DNA from: Bifidobacterium miconisargentati
GTDB taxonomy: Bacteria > Actinomycetota > Actinomycetes > Actinomycetales > Bifidobacteriaceae
Assembly: GCF_019331675.1 (NCBI RefSeq)
Contig: NZ_JAHBBJ010000011.1
Location: forward strand, 1 to 64,000
Length of the DNA: 64,000 nt
Direction of reading: 5' to 3'
Position 1 is the first letter of the stretch. Each line of letters opens with the position of its first letter. Below are positions 51,950 through 63,542 of the stretch, piece after piece. The position numbers were made by a program, and so were the translations under genes. The notes below the pieces were generated by a model. The model saw nothing but the letters and a program-made list of their open reading frames with translations. It was not told the origin of the DNA and searched no databases.

Positions 51950-53194
51950 ATGGCCAAGAATCCCAAGATTCTGTCGATTGTGCTTGCAGGCGGCGAGGGG
52001 ACCCGTCTGATGCCGTTAACCCGTGATCGCGCGAAGCCCGCCGTACCGTTTGGCGGCGTCTATCGCCTGATCGACTTCCCGCTGAGCAACCTGGTGAACT
52101 CCGGTTACCGCCAGGTGGTCGTGCTCACCCAGTACAAGTCCCACTCGCTGGACCGTCACATCTCCCAGGTGTGGCGTTTCTCGCCGCTGCTGGGCTCGTA
52201 TGTCTCCCCCGTCCCGGCGCAGCAGCGCCTCGGCAAGCATTGGTACCTGGGCTCCGCCGACGCCATCTACCAGACCATCAACATCATCGAGGATGTCCAG
52301 CCTGACATCGTGGTGATCGTGGGTGCCGATCACGTCTACCGTATGGACTTCGAGCAGATGGTGCAGCAGCACATCGAGTCCGGCGCCGAATTCACGGTGG
52401 CCGGCATCCGCCAGCCCATCGAGGAATCGAACCAGTTCGGTGTGATCGAGGTCGATCCCGAGCATCCGAATATGATCAAGAACTTCCAGGAGAAGCCGGC
52501 CACCACCACCGGCCTGCCGGACAACCCGAACCAGATCCTGGCTTCCATGGGCAACTATGTGGCCAACACCAAGGCCCTGTTCGAGGCGCTGGCGCTGGAT
52601 GAGAAGGCCGCCGACACCAAGCACGACATGGGCGGCGACATCGCCCCGTACTTCGCCTCCCGCAATGAGGCCGGCGTGTACGACTTCAACTCCAACGAGA
52701 TTCCGGGTTCCACGGCCACCGATCACGCCTACTGGCGCGACGTGGGTACCATCAAGCAGTTCTACGATGCGCACATGGATCTGATCGCCTATGTGCCGGA
52801 GTTCAACCTGTACAACCAGGATTGGCCGATCTACACGATGTCCGGCAACCTGCCGCCGGCCAAGTTCGTGCACGCCGGCCGCGATCGTCTGGGCCACGCC
52901 ACGGACTCCATCGTCTCCCCCGGCGTGATCGTTTCCGGCGGTGAGGTGCACCACTCCGTGCTCTCCCCGAACGTGCGCATCCACTCCTGGGCGCAGATCG
53001 TCGATTCCGTGCTGTTCGACGGCGTGGTCATCAACCGTCGCGCCCGCGTGTACAAGGCGATTCTCGACAAGAACGTGGTCCTCACCGAGAACTCCACGGT
53101 CGGCATCGACACCGAGCACGATCTGGCCCGCGGCTTCACCGTCACGCCGGACGGCATCACCGTGGTTCCGAAGAACACCATCGTCGATGACTGA
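51950..53194 (+). CDS. glgC: Glucose-1-phosphate adenylyltransferase
   Basis: A 414-residue ADP-glucose pyrophosphorylase for glycogen synthesis. The nucleotide-binding motif [20 protein letters not shown] and KPAVPFGG are at the N-terminus; ADHVYRMD and FQEKP follow; a left-handed beta-helix with [16 protein letters not shown] closes it. The ATG at 51950 follows GAGAGGA; the longer frame upstream has no conservation. A strong terminator follows, interrupted on its downstream side by the MITE. Confidence 0.96.
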   Translation: MAKNPKILSIVLAGGEGTRLMPLTRDRAKPAVPFGGVYRLIDFPLSNLVNSGYRQVVVLTQYKSHSLDRHISQVWRFSPLLGSYVSPVPAQQRLGKHWYLGSADAIYQTINIIEDVQPDIVVIVGADHVYRMDFEQMVQQHIESGAEFTVAGIRQPIEESNQFGVIEVDPEHPNMIKNFQEKPATTTGLPDNPNQILASMGNYVANTKALFEALALDEKAADTKHDMGGDIAPYFASRNEAGVYDFNSNEIPGSTATDHAYWRDVGTIKQFYDAHMDLIAYVPEFNLYNQDWPIYTMSGNLPPAKFVHAGRDRLGHATDSIVSPGVIVSGGEVHHSVLSPNVRIHSWAQIVDSVLFDGVVINRRARVYKAILDKNVVLTENSTVGIDTEHDLARGFTVTPDGITVVPKNTIVDD

Positions 53195-53217
53195 GTGATC
53201 TGATTCGGTAGCAAACG

Positions 53218-53256
53218 TAAAAAGCCTGGCAACCGTAAGGGTTGTCAGGCTTTTTG
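53218..53256 (+). terminator. Terminator of glgC
   Basis: AAAAAGCCTGGCAACC and GGTTGTCAGGCTTTTT stem with GTAAG loop. The end of its T-run forms part of the 8-bp target duplication of the neighbouring MITE. Confidence 0.92.
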
Positions 53257-53259
53257 TAT

Positions 53260-53414
53260 GTCCTGTTGAACCGAGATTGACATAAATCAAGGCTCTGTTA
53301 AACCAAAATTGACATGGATCCATGTCTGACTACCCCTCAGTCGGCTTCGCCGACAGCTCCCCTGACAAGGGGAGCCAGGAATAAGGGCCATGTCAATCCT
53401 GGTTTAACAGAGCC
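53260..53414. mobile_element. MITE, second copy with a duplicated left end
   Basis: The intact element is 53291-53414: it begins GGCTCTGTTAAACC, ends GGTTTAACAGAGCC, and carries an R1 core reverse-complementary to that of the 20742 copy. A second, partly decayed left end (GTCCTGTTGAACCGAGATTG, 53260-53290) precedes it. TTTTGTAT stands at 53252-53259 and again at 53415-53422, so the target duplication flanks the 155-bp composite, not the inner element alone. Confidence 0.8.
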
Positions 53415-53445
53415 TTTTGTATGTCCTTATACGCTGCTTTGCGGC

Positions 53446-54033
53446 TCAGTACTTCGGCAGGTTGTCGAAGTTGAAGCCCAGCGCGGCCAGCTGGTCGCGG
53501 CCGTCAGGTGTGATGCGATCGACGGTCCAGCGCGGGTTCCACGTCCAGTCAATGCGGAACTCCTCCACCAGTCCGGCCAGCGTGGAGGCGCATTCGTCCT
53601 CGATGAGGTCGGTGAGCGGGCAGGCCGGCGTGGTCAGCGTCATCGTGATGATGGCACGGCCCAGTTCATTGATTTCGATGCCGTACACCAAGCCCAGGTC
53701 GATGACGTCGATGCCGAGCTCCGGATCGATGACCTGGTGCAGAGCCTCACGCACGTCCTCGGCGGTGGCACGACCGATATCGTCCACAGCCTTGAGCGGG
53801 ATCTCATTGCCGTCCGATTCGTCGGAGCATCCACAGACACCCTTGTGGTTGCCGCAACCACACGCATCACCGGAACCGGCCGCGGTGTTTTCCGCGGGAC
53901 GTCCGTTCGGGAAACCCTTGGCCAGTGCGGGATTGGCCATCACCCGGCGGGCGGCCTCCTCGTCCTGCAGCACGCCGTTGACGGCGTCGAACACGGAGGG
54001 CGTGGGTTCGGGGACCAGATTGTTGTCGCTCAT
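53446..54033 (-). CDS. sufT: SufT-like Fe-S assembly protein (MIP18/DUF59 domain) with Cys-rich N-terminus
   Basis: A 195-residue protein. The C-terminal MIP18 domain has DVREALHQVIDPELGIDVID, LVYGI and TLTTPACPLTDLIEDE with its single conserved Cys. The first 85 residues are an extension bearing GDACGCGNHKGVCGCSDE, four Cys and one His in 13 residues. SufT aids Fe-S cluster maturation. It is the last gene of the suf operon and starts 11 bases after the sufU stop. Confidence 0.92.
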   Translation of the reverse strand: MSDNNLVPEPTPSVFDAVNGVLQDEEAARRVMANPALAKGFPNGRPAENTAAGSGDACGCGNHKGVCGCSDESDGNEIPLKAVDDIGRATAEDVREALHQVIDPELGIDVIDLGLVYGIEINELGRAIITMTLTTPACPLTDLIEDECASTLAGLVEEFRIDWTWNPRWTVDRITPDGRDQLAALGFNFDNLPKY

Positions 54034-54043
54034 GATTTCCACC

Positions 54044-54601
54044 TCAGTTCTTTGCGGCCAGGGCCTTGGCGACGGAGTCCTTCAGACCCTCCCAGCCTAG
54101 CAGAGCGCACTTGATGCGCATAGGGTATTTCGATACGCCCTGGAACACCACGGCGTCGCCGAGCTCGTCCTCAAGGGCATCGTCGTTCAGACCGGCGCCA
54201 CGCGATTCCATGAGCTGGTGGAACACCTGCTCCAGATGCATGGCCTCGTCCACGGTCTTGCCGTCCACGAGATCGACCATCACGGACAGACTGGCCTGGG
54301 AGATCGAGCAGCCGTGGCCGTCCCACACCAGTCGTTCGATGGTGTGCGGTTCGCTGTCGGACACCTCGACGTGCACGGTCGCCTCGTCGCCGCAGGTCGG
54401 ATTGAACTGGTGCGATTCGCCCGGCGTGCAGTATTCATGGGTGGCGCGCACGGTGGTATCCGCCGAAGCGGCGTCCGCGCTTTGTTCCACGGCCGCGTCG
54501 GGAGCGAAGGACTCCCGGCCATGCGGATGCTTGGAGGCCTCAAGAATGACCTCCTGGTACATCTGCTCCAGTTCGTCGCCGCTCATGCCGTAATCACTCA
54601 T
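54044..54601 (-). CDS. sufU: SufU-type Fe-S scaffold/sulfur acceptor
   Basis: A 185-residue SufU protein with the three conserved Cys in NPTCGDEA, GHGCSISQAS and IKCALLGWEG. It has an N-terminal extension and a 20-residue insertion (GVSKYP region) typical of SufU. It is expected to be a zinc-dependent sulfur transfer protein for SufS in the suf operon. A short gap separates it from sufS. Confidence 0.95.
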   Translation of the reverse strand: MSDYGMSGDELEQMYQEVILEASKHPHGRESFAPDAAVEQSADAASADTTVRATHEYCTPGESHQFNPTCGDEATVHVEVSDSEPHTIERLVWDGHGCSISQASLSVMVDLVDGKTVDEAMHLEQVFHQLMESRGAGLNDDALEDELGDAVVFQGVSKYPMRIKCALLGWEGLKDSVAKALAAKN

Positions 54602-54615
54602 ATGTCTGTTGTTCC

Positions 54616-55890
54616 TTATTCCACTCCAAAGAACTTGCGGATACCCTTAGCCGCCTCGACCAATGCCTGCGCGTCCTCGACCGAATTGTAGACGCCGGAC
54701 GAGGCACGGTTGGAGGCGTACAGGCCGAAGTGACGATGCACGGGCTGGGCGCAGTGGTGGCCCACACGGATGGCGATACCCTGCGCGTCGATGAACTGGC
54801 CCACGTCGTGCGGGTGCACACCCTGGACGTCGAAGGCCACGGTGCCGATGCGGTCCACATTCTCGCGCGGTCCCAGAATGCGAATGCCGTCGATGTCGCC
54901 GAGCTTCAGCAGTTCGGCGGCGATGGTCTTCTCATGGGCCTCGATGTTCTTCAGGCCGATGTTCATCATCCATTCGGCGGCCACGCCTGCGGCGACCACC
55001 TGGGCCACCGGCTGCGTACCGGCCTCGAATCGTGCCGGCGGGGCCATGTACTGGGCCTCGTGGTCCATGTACGCCAGTTCCACCATCGAACCACCGAAGT
55101 TGGCCGGCGGCAACGCTTCAAGCAGCTCGCGCTTGCCGTACAGGAAGCCCACGCCGGTGGGACCGTACATCTTGTGCGCGCTCCAGGCGGCGAAGTCCAC
55201 ATCCAGCGCATGGAAATCGACCTTGAGGTGCGGCACGGACTGGCAGGCGTCGAGGATGAACACGGCTCCGACCGCGTGCGCGCGGCGGATGATCGGGGCG
55301 ATGTCCGTGATGGCGCCCGTGGTGTTGCCCACATGGGTCACGGCCACCACCTTCGTGCGTTCGGTGATGACCTCGTCCAGGTTGTCGGTACGCACACGGC
55401 CGTCCTCGGTCAGATCAAGCCACTTGAACGTGGCACCGGTACGGTAGGAAAGCTCCTGGAACGGCAGCAGCACGGAATGGTGCTCGGCGCGCGAGACGAC
55501 GATCTCGTCGCCGGGCTTCAGGGCGAAGCGCTTGGCCTCCTCTCCCCCGCGGCCCAGCGAGGCGTTGCCGAAAGCCGTGGCCAACAGGTTCAGGCCAGCG
55601 GTGGCGCCGCCGGTGACGACGATCTCCTCCTCGCCTTCCGCCGCGTTGGCGCCGACCAGCCTGGCCACCTTGGCGCGGGCCTCCTCGAAGGCCAGCGTGG
55701 AGCGTGCGGCCAGTTCGTGGGCGCCGCGATGCACGCCGGCGTTGATCGTGCGGTAGAAGTCCGCCTCGGCGTCGATCACACACTGCGGCTTCTGCGAGGT
55801 GGCCGCGGAATCGAGGTACACCAGCGGGTGTCCGTGAATCTCCTGGTCCAGGATCGGGAATTCATCCCGAATCGCCTTGAAATCAACCAT
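54616..55890 (-). CDS. sufS: Cysteine desulfurase SufS
   Basis: A 424-residue PLP enzyme that takes sulfur from Cys for Fe-S clusters. Motifs: HRGAHELAARST, VSRAEHHSVLLPF, DACQSVPH, and the PLP Lys in AWSAHKMYGPTGVGFLYG. RVGHHCAQPVHRHFG holds the active-site Cys (about residue 380). ATG at 55890 has better spacing from GGGG than the one at 55893. It lies between sufC and sufU. Confidence 0.96.
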   Translation of the reverse strand: MVDFKAIRDEFPILDQEIHGHPLVYLDSAATSQKPQCVIDAEADFYRTINAGVHRGAHELAARSTLAFEEARAKVARLVGANAAEGEEEIVVTGGATAGLNLLATAFGNASLGRGGEEAKRFALKPGDEIVVSRAEHHSVLLPFQELSYRTGATFKWLDLTEDGRVRTDNLDEVITERTKVVAVTHVGNTTGAITDIAPIIRRAHAVGAVFILDACQSVPHLKVDFHALDVDFAAWSAHKMYGPTGVGFLYGKRELLEALPPANFGGSMVELAYMDHEAQYMAPPARFEAGTQPVAQVVAAGVAAEWMMNIGLKNIEAHEKTIAAELLKLGDIDGIRILGPRENVDRIGTVAFDVQGVHPHDVGQFIDAQGIAIRVGHHCAQPVHRHFGLYASNRASSGVYNSVEDAQALVEAAKGIRKFFGVE

Positions 55891-55973
55891 CATATTCCCC
55901 TTCGATACGTTGCGTTATGGCTGCCGGCCCCTGTTCTGTTCGGAGCCGGCAGCCGGTTGGATCAGCGGATGGA

Positions 55974-56753
55974 TCAGGCCAGGGCGGATTCGGAATCGGC
56001 GCCTTCGGGCAGATAGGCGTCGTAGCCGTTCTCCTCGAGCTCGTCGGCCAGTTCGGGGCCACCGGTCTTGACGAAGTGGCCGTCCGCGAACACATGCACA
56101 ATGTCCGGCTTGATGTACTTGAGGATGCGGGTGTAGTGCGTGACCATGAGGATGCCGAACTGGTTGGCTTCCTTGGCGCGGTTCACGCCCTCGGACACGA
56201 TGCGCAGGGCATCCACATCGAGGCCGGAGTCGGTCTCGTCGAGGATGGCGAACTTCGGCTTGAGGAGCTCGAGCTGGAGAACCTCGGCGCGCTTCTTCTC
56301 ACCGCCGGAGAAGCCTTCGTTCACGGAACGGGTGGCGAACTTCGGGTCCATCTTGAGGCGCTTCATGGCGGCGGACAAATCCTTGGTCCACTGGCGGATG
56401 CCGGGGGCTTCGCCGTCGATCTCGGTCTTGGCGGTCCTCAGGAAGTTGGTCATGGACACGCCCGGCACCTCGACCGGGTACTGCATGGCCAGGAACAGGC
56501 CAGCCTTGGCGCGCTCGTCCGGGGTCATCTTGAGGATGTCCTGGCCGTCGAGCAGGGCTTCGCCGGAGTCGACCACGTACTTGGGGTGGCCGGCAAGCGT
56601 GTAGGCGAGCGTGGACTTGCCGGAGCCGTTGGGGCCCATGATGGCGTGGGTCTCGCCGGAGTGGACGGTCAGGGTCGCGCCCTTGAGGATCTGCTTGATG
56701 CCGTCCTTGGTTTCGACGTGGACGTGGAGGTCCTTGATTTCGAGTGTTGACAT
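55974..56753 (-). CDS. sufC: Fe-S assembly ATPase SufC
   Basis: A 259-residue ABC-type ATPase with Walker A GPNGSGKSTLAYTL, signature FSGGEKKRAEVLQL, Walker B FAILDETDSGLD. Works with SufB and SufD as the scaffold complex. AGGAG precedes the ATG at 56753; the upstream frame is rejected. Confidence 0.97.
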   Translation of the reverse strand: MSTLEIKDLHVHVETKDGIKQILKGATLTVHSGETHAIMGPNGSGKSTLAYTLAGHPKYVVDSGEALLDGQDILKMTPDERAKAGLFLAMQYPVEVPGVSMTNFLRTAKTEIDGEAPGIRQWTKDLSAAMKRLKMDPKFATRSVNEGFSGGEKKRAEVLQLELLKPKFAILDETDSGLDVDALRIVSEGVNRAKEANQFGILMVTHYTRILKYIKPDIVHVFADGHFVKTGGPELADELEENGYDAYLPEGADSESALA

Positions 56754-56817
56754 GTGTGTGCTCCTAAAAAATGTCTGCGATGTCTGTTTGGGCCGGGCCG
56801 CTTTCGGTGTCCCCGGC

Positions 56818-58056
56818 CTACTTGTCTTCGAGGACCTGCGCCATGGCGTCGCTTTCGCCACGGGCCAGTCGGCGGTCGATCACGTCCATGAGGTGTTCGG
56901 AGATGGCGGGTATGCCGATCTCCTCCACAAGTTCGCCGAAGAAGCCGCGCACCACGAGCTTGCGGGCCTCGGTCTCAGGGATGCCACGGGACTGGAGGTA
57001 GAACAGTTCCTCATCGTCGAAGCGTCCCACCGAGGAGGCGTGGCCGGCTCCGATGATGTTGCCGTTCTCGATCTCCAGGTTCGGCTCGGAATCGGCGATG
57101 GCGCCGGGGGTCAGCACCAGGTTGCGGTTGAGCTCGTAGGAGTCGGTGCCTGGGGCGGTGGGCTGGATGAGCGCGTTGCCCACCCAGGTGGAGTGCGCGC
57201 CCTTGCCGTCGAGCGCGCCCTTGTAGACCACACGGGACTTGCAGTCGGGGTGGTTGTGCACCACCATCGTGCGGTGCTCGATATGCTCGCCGGGATCCAC
57301 GAAGTAGATGCCGAGCATGTTAAGGTCGCCTTCCGGGCCGCCGAAGTCCTGATCCATGCGGATGCGGACCACGTCGCCGCCGAGGGTCACCACGGAGTGG
57401 CGCAGGGATGCATCTTCGCCCACATGGATGCGGTGGTTGCCCACATGCTTGGCGGTCTTGTCCCATTCCTGGATGAACGTGGCGGAGACATGCGAGTCCT
57501 TGCCGGTGGTGATTTCCACGCCTTCGGCGAGGCGCGCGTCGCCGTCGTGTTCCACGACGACGTCCGCGTGGCACTTGTCCGCGGCCTTGATGACCAGGTG
57601 GAAGGCGTCGAGGTCCTCGCCCGCGCCATGCACCTTGACGAGCACCGGCTGGGCGATCTCGCCGTTCAGCTCGATGACCGTTGCGGTGGCGCCGGAGTTC
57701 CATTCGACGGCGGAGACGCGGTCGTTCGGTTTGGAGACGGTGCCGGAGGGGGCTTCGCCGAGCCTGACCTGGCTGAGCTTCACGCCTTCGGTCAGCGGCG
57801 AACCGTCGATCATCGAGACTTCGATTTGCGTCTCGCCGGACGGCTTGAACACGTCGAAGAACTCGTTGATGCGTTCGATCGGCGTGTAGCGCCATTCGTC
57901 CTGCTTGCGATCCGGTGCCGGGAAGTCGTTCACGTCGAACGAGCGGGCGGCATGGTCCACGGAGGACGGCATGGCCGCCGGGATGGCGTACGGGTCGTTC
58001 GGGTCCGCGACCGGGATGGAGATTTCCTTGACGTTCTTGGTTGCTTCGTTGGTCAT
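56818..58056 (-). CDS. sufD: Fe-S assembly protein SufD
   Basis: A 412-residue SufB/SufD-family protein. The C-terminal beta-helix has NGNIIGAGHASSVGRFDDEELFYLQSRGIP, close to its SufB counterpart. It completes SufBC2D. The ATG at 58056 starts 4 bases after the sufB stop. Confidence 0.95.
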   Translation of the reverse strand: MTNEATKNVKEISIPVADPNDPYAIPAAMPSSVDHAARSFDVNDFPAPDRKQDEWRYTPIERINEFFDVFKPSGETQIEVSMIDGSPLTEGVKLSQVRLGEAPSGTVSKPNDRVSAVEWNSGATATVIELNGEIAQPVLVKVHGAGEDLDAFHLVIKAADKCHADVVVEHDGDARLAEGVEITTGKDSHVSATFIQEWDKTAKHVGNHRIHVGEDASLRHSVVTLGGDVVRIRMDQDFGGPEGDLNMLGIYFVDPGEHIEHRTMVVHNHPDCKSRVVYKGALDGKGAHSTWVGNALIQPTAPGTDSYELNRNLVLTPGAIADSEPNLEIENGNIIGAGHASSVGRFDDEELFYLQSRGIPETEARKLVVRGFFGELVEEIGIPAISEHLMDVIDRRLARGESDAMAQVLEDK

Positions 58057-58060
58057 GGGA

Positions 58061-59557
58061 TCAGCCCACCGATCCTTCCATCTGCAGTTCCACGAGTCTG
58101 TTGAGCTCAAGCGCGTATTCCATCGGCAGCTCACGGCTGATCGGCTCGACGAAGCCGCGCACGATCATGCCCATGGCCTCATCCTCGTTGAGGCCGCGGC
58201 TCATCAGGTAGAAGAGCTGGTCCTCGGAGACCTTGGAGACCGTGGCCTCGTGGGCCATGGAGACGTTGTCCTCGCGCACGTCCACATGCGGGTACGTGTC
58301 GGAGCGGGAGAAGTCGTCCACCAGCAGCGCGTCGCACACGGTGGAGTTGGACGAGCCTTCCGCGCCTTTGACGATCTTGACCAGGCCACGGTAGGCGGAA
58401 CGGCCGCCGCCGCGGGAGATGGACTTGGCCACGATGGTGGAGCTGGTATGCGGTGCCAGATGAATCATCTTGGCGCCGGTGTCCTGGTACTGGCCCTTGC
58501 CGGCGAAGCCGAGGGACATGGTGGAAGCCTTGGCGTACGGCTCGGCGAGGATGCAGGCCGGGTACTTCATGGTGGCCTTGGATCCGATGTTGCCGTCCAC
58601 CCATTCCATGGTGCCGCCCTCGCGCACGTAGGCGCGCTGGGTGACGAGGTTGTAGACGTTGTTCGACCAGTTCTGCACGGTGGTGTAGCGCACGCGGGCA
58701 TGCTTCTCCACGATGATCTCCACGATGGCGGCGTGCAGCGAATCCTCGGACCAGATCGGGGCGGTGCAACCCTCCACGTAGTGCACGTAGGAGCCTTCAT
58801 CCGCGATGATCAGCGTACGTTCGAACTGGCCCATGGCCGGGGTGTTGATGCGGAAGTACGCCTGCAGCGGGATGTCCACGTGGACGCCCTTGGGCACGTA
58901 CACGAAGGAGCCGCCGGACCATGCGGCGGTGTTCAGGGCGCCGAACTTGTTGTCCTCGGGCGGCACCACGGTGCCGAAGTACTTCTTCACGAGGTCAGGG
59001 TATTCGCGCACGGCGGTATCCGTGTCCACGAAGATCACGCCCTGCTTCTTCAGGTCCTCTTGGATGGAGTTATAGATGACCTCGGACTCGTACTGGGCGG
59101 CCACGCCGGAGACCAGACGCTTCTTCTCCGCTTCGGGGATGCCAAGGCGGTCGTAGGTGGAGCGGATGTCGTCGGGCAGCTCGTCCCAGCTCTTGGCCTG
59201 CTTGTCGATCGGCTTGACGTAGTACTTGAAGTCGTCGGCGTTGAAGCCGGAAAGATCCACGCCCCAGTTGGGCATGGGCTTGTCGAGGAACGCCTTGAAG
59301 CCGCGCAGACGCATGTCCAGCATCCACTGAGGCTCGCCCTTGTCGGCGCTGATGGCACGCACGACGTTCTCGTCGATGCCTCGCTTGGCCGCCTCGCCGG
59401 CCGCGTCGGAATCATGCCAGCCATAGCTGTAGTCGCCGAACTGGCTGATGATCTCGTCATCCTGTTTGATCTTATCCTCGTTGACGCGGGAACGATCGGC
59501 CACGTACTGGCTCATCTCCACGTCAGCGGCGGCGTTCGGTGCTGTGTTGTCGGTCAC
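58061..59557 (-). CDS. sufB: Fe-S assembly protein SufB
   Basis: A 498-residue scaffold protein. It has [15 protein letters not shown] near the N-terminus, [20 protein letters not shown], and [20 protein letters not shown] and the C-terminal [14 protein letters not shown]. The GTG at 59557 is preferred because GGAAGG lies seven bases upstream; an ATG at 59572 and a GTG at 59584 are also in frame. First gene of the suf operon, sufB-D-C-S-U-T. Confidence 0.95.
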   Translation of the reverse strand: MTDNTAPNAAADVEMSQYVADRSRVNEDKIKQDDEIISQFGDYSYGWHDSDAAGEAAKRGIDENVVRAISADKGEPQWMLDMRLRGFKAFLDKPMPNWGVDLSGFNADDFKYYVKPIDKQAKSWDELPDDIRSTYDRLGIPEAEKKRLVSGVAAQYESEVIYNSIQEDLKKQGVIFVDTDTAVREYPDLVKKYFGTVVPPEDNKFGALNTAAWSGGSFVYVPKGVHVDIPLQAYFRINTPAMGQFERTLIIADEGSYVHYVEGCTAPIWSEDSLHAAIVEIIVEKHARVRYTTVQNWSNNVYNLVTQRAYVREGGTMEWVDGNIGSKATMKYPACILAEPYAKASTMSLGFAGKGQYQDTGAKMIHLAPHTSSTIVAKSISRGGGRSAYRGLVKIVKGAEGSSNSTVCDALLVDDFSRSDTYPHVDVREDNVSMAHEATVSKVSEDQLFYLMSRGLNEDEAMGMIVRGFVEPISRELPMEYALELNRLVELQMEGSVG

Positions 59558-59596
59558 CTTCCTGCCTTCCATCTCGTTTCGCACATAGACATAGTC

Positions 59597-59610
59597 CTAG
59601 GTAAACTTAG
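59597..59610. promoter_or_regulatory. Quasi-palindrome upstream of sufB
   Basis: CTAGGTAAACTTAG is palindromic apart from one G-T pair and its two-base centre. It lies 40-55 bases before the sufB start. An Fe-S-sensing regulator site is possible; I cannot identify the family. Confidence 0.35.
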
Positions 59611-59758
59611 CAGAACCCATGGGAAACACTACCAATCACGGCAAATAATGATTGTGCGTTTCATTACAGGCATACGCCGCCCGTCACCGGAACGCAAGGG
59701 GTCATGCGGATTCGTTCATCCGACGGCGGTATGACCGGAAACCGGCATGTGTTCCGGC

Positions 59759-61345
59759 TCACACCTGGATATGCACGCTGGTGCCCATGTTGCACCAGCC
59801 GTAGAACCATTCGGCCACGTCCCAGCCGATGCCCACGCAGCCGTGCGAGGCGTTGGCGATGTACGGCATGGATGCGTCTGCCACGTATCCGCCGGCGATG
59901 CGGTGGATCGCGCAGCCGGAGGAGAAGTAGTTCACGAAGCCCACGCCCTTGACGTCCCATTTCTCCACGGTGCCGTCGGCGAGGTTCAACGTGCCGCTCA
60001 TATCCTGGCTGGGCAGCTTGTACCAGATGTTGAAGTCGCCGGTGGGGGTGCACATGAGGCCCACGCATTCGCCGGTGATGTTGTCGTTGCCCTGGGCCAC
60101 CACCACGTTCAGGGTGTTGACCACCTTGTCGTTCTCATAGGCGTACAGCTTGCGGTCGGACAGGTCGATGACCACATGATGGGTCACCTTGACCTCCTGC
60201 TTGGGATCCACCTTGCCGTCGACCGTGATGGAGGACGCACCTTCAGAGAAGGCCTTGGCGAGCTTGGCGCCCACGCTCCGGTCCGCGCCTTCGGTGATGG
60301 CGATGCCATCATGACCCTCGGTTTCGGTGCCGAGTACCTGACCGGCATTGTCCACCACGAGCTTCTTGTCCTCACGTTCGAGCTTGAGGTTCGGCTTGAT
60401 CTGTTCGTCGTAGTGCTTCTGGAGCTTTTCCGCGTCGAAGACCACATATCCATTGCGGGTTTCGGTGTCCCTGAGCTTGGCCTGCCGGTTGGCATTGATG
60501 CTCATTGCGGAAGCCAGAGCGGGCGCGTCGATGGTGGCGATGGCCTTGTCCGCCACCTTGATGCTCACCTTCTGGCTCACGATGTCTTCCAGCGTGGATT
60601 TCACCGTTTCGGCGATCTCGTCCGTCACTGTCGGCTCGGTCACATCCAGCTGGACGCGAACCGTATTGGGCTGGGACGCTCCGAGCGAGGTCAGCGAGAC
60701 GATGGCCTGCTCGGCGATGGCGGTGGCGTTCGCTCCCTGACCGTTCTCCCCCGCGACCACATCGAAACCGTTTTTGGCGTCATTGAGTTTGACCTGCGCG
60801 TCCACAGGCTCGTTGACCTCGATGCCGAGGGCCTTGTCCACCACGGTGCCGTCGGCGAGCCTGGCATCGAGCTCGGGAGACACGTCCTTGGTGATCCAGA
60901 ACGCATACCGCTGCCAGAGGGCGTCATCGCGCTTGGCATTGAACACTTCGGATGCAATGGCCTCGCCATCCAAATCCACGCCGAGATCGGCAAGGGTGAA
61001 GGACGCGGATTTGCCCTCGTATGTGGCCTTGACCGCCGTGTTCCTCACCTGATCGTTGATGGTATCCGCAATCTCCTGTTCGGTTTTGCCCATCACGGAA
61101 TTGCCCCACAGGGTCGTGCCGGGCAATACATGATCCTGGAAGAACCATATGCCCGTGCCTCCCGCGGCACCAACCGCCACCAGTAGACATGCCAGTACCG
61201 CCCACGGCCAGACGATGCGTTTCTTACCGGTTGCGGCAGTGTCCGAGGCATCGGCCATCTCCATCATCAGGGTCTCCTCCGCGGCCGGACCGCTGCCGTT
61301 CACCGGGCTCATCGCCTGAGTTGGGTCGTCGTTGTACTCGCTCAT
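59759..61345 (-). CDS. L,D-transpeptidase with N-terminal membrane anchor
   Basis: A 528-residue cell-wall enzyme. A single membrane helix (WPWAVLACLLVAVGAAGG) lies at about residues 46-65. Two VanW/peptidoglycan-binding-like domains follow. The C-terminal YkuD domain has THHVVIDLSDRKLYAYEND and the catalytic motif HRIAGG...SHGCVGIG, with Cys as nucleophile. It likely forms 3-3 crosslinks in peptidoglycan or anchors proteins. It stands alone between suf and pyrG. Confidence 0.9.
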   Translation of the reverse strand: MSEYNDDPTQAMSPVNGSGPAAEETLMMEMADASDTAATGKKRIVWPWAVLACLLVAVGAAGGTGIWFFQDHVLPGTTLWGNSVMGKTEQEIADTINDQVRNTAVKATYEGKSASFTLADLGVDLDGEAIASEVFNAKRDDALWQRYAFWITKDVSPELDARLADGTVVDKALGIEVNEPVDAQVKLNDAKNGFDVVAGENGQGANATAIAEQAIVSLTSLGASQPNTVRVQLDVTEPTVTDEIAETVKSTLEDIVSQKVSIKVADKAIATIDAPALASAMSINANRQAKLRDTETRNGYVVFDAEKLQKHYDEQIKPNLKLEREDKKLVVDNAGQVLGTETEGHDGIAITEGADRSVGAKLAKAFSEGASSITVDGKVDPKQEVKVTHHVVIDLSDRKLYAYENDKVVNTLNVVVAQGNDNITGECVGLMCTPTGDFNIWYKLPSQDMSGTLNLADGTVEKWDVKGVGFVNYFSSGCAIHRIAGGYVADASMPYIANASHGCVGIGWDVAEWFYGWCNMGTSVHIQV

Positions 61346-61451
61346 GGCTTCTACTTTCTGCCGTAGTCTGCGTCTCCCCTGCAGTCTAGCAAACTTGTAT
61401 CAGCCCGGTAAAAATTTTCCGACACGGACGGAAACAAGCCGTTTTCATACC

Positions 61452-61499
61452 AAAAGGGGCGGTGAAATCTCCCTTGACGAGAGACTTCACCACCCCTTT
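61452..61499 (-). terminator. Terminator of pyrG
   Basis: Minus strand AAAGGGG...GGTGAA and TTCACC...CCCCTTTT stem around TCGTCAAGG. Confidence 0.9.
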
Positions 61500-61550
61500 A
61501 CGGATGGCCGTTCAGCGCGAACCCGTCGCGTCGAACCTCAGCTCATCGGC

Positions 61551-63221
<1,671 letters not shown>

Positions 63222-63291
63222 GGGATTTCATCCTATCACCGGTCTATGACGCGGCGTGTTCGATGATATTCGGGTATTCGGCCCACCGATG

Positions 63292-63465
63292 TCAGTCAGT
63301 CTTGTCGATGCTGAACACGGCGATCGCCTTGGCCGAGTTGGTGACGGAGAAGGTCACCAACTCATATCCCTGCCGCGCCATTTCATTGGCGGTCTTCTCC
63401 AGCTGCTCGGCCATGCTTGTGGCCCTCGGCGCGTAATTCAACACCACTGCCTTGTACTGCTTCAT
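63292..63465 (-). CDS. Small DUF4177-like protein
   Basis: A 57-residue protein, MKQYKAVVLNYAPRATSMAE at the start, with YELVTFSV and AVFS strands, resembling DUF4177. GAGGGGGG precedes the ATG at 63465; the longer frame is rejected. The function is unknown. Confidence 0.75.
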   Translation of the reverse strand: MKQYKAVVLNYAPRATSMAEQLEKTANEMARQGYELVTFSVTNSAKAIAVFSIDKTD

Positions 63466-63542
63466 CGGAATCCCCCCTCGCTGTATTCCAACGGGCAGCT
63501 TCATTGTAAATCGATATGGATACCGTATATCCGACGTTTTGC

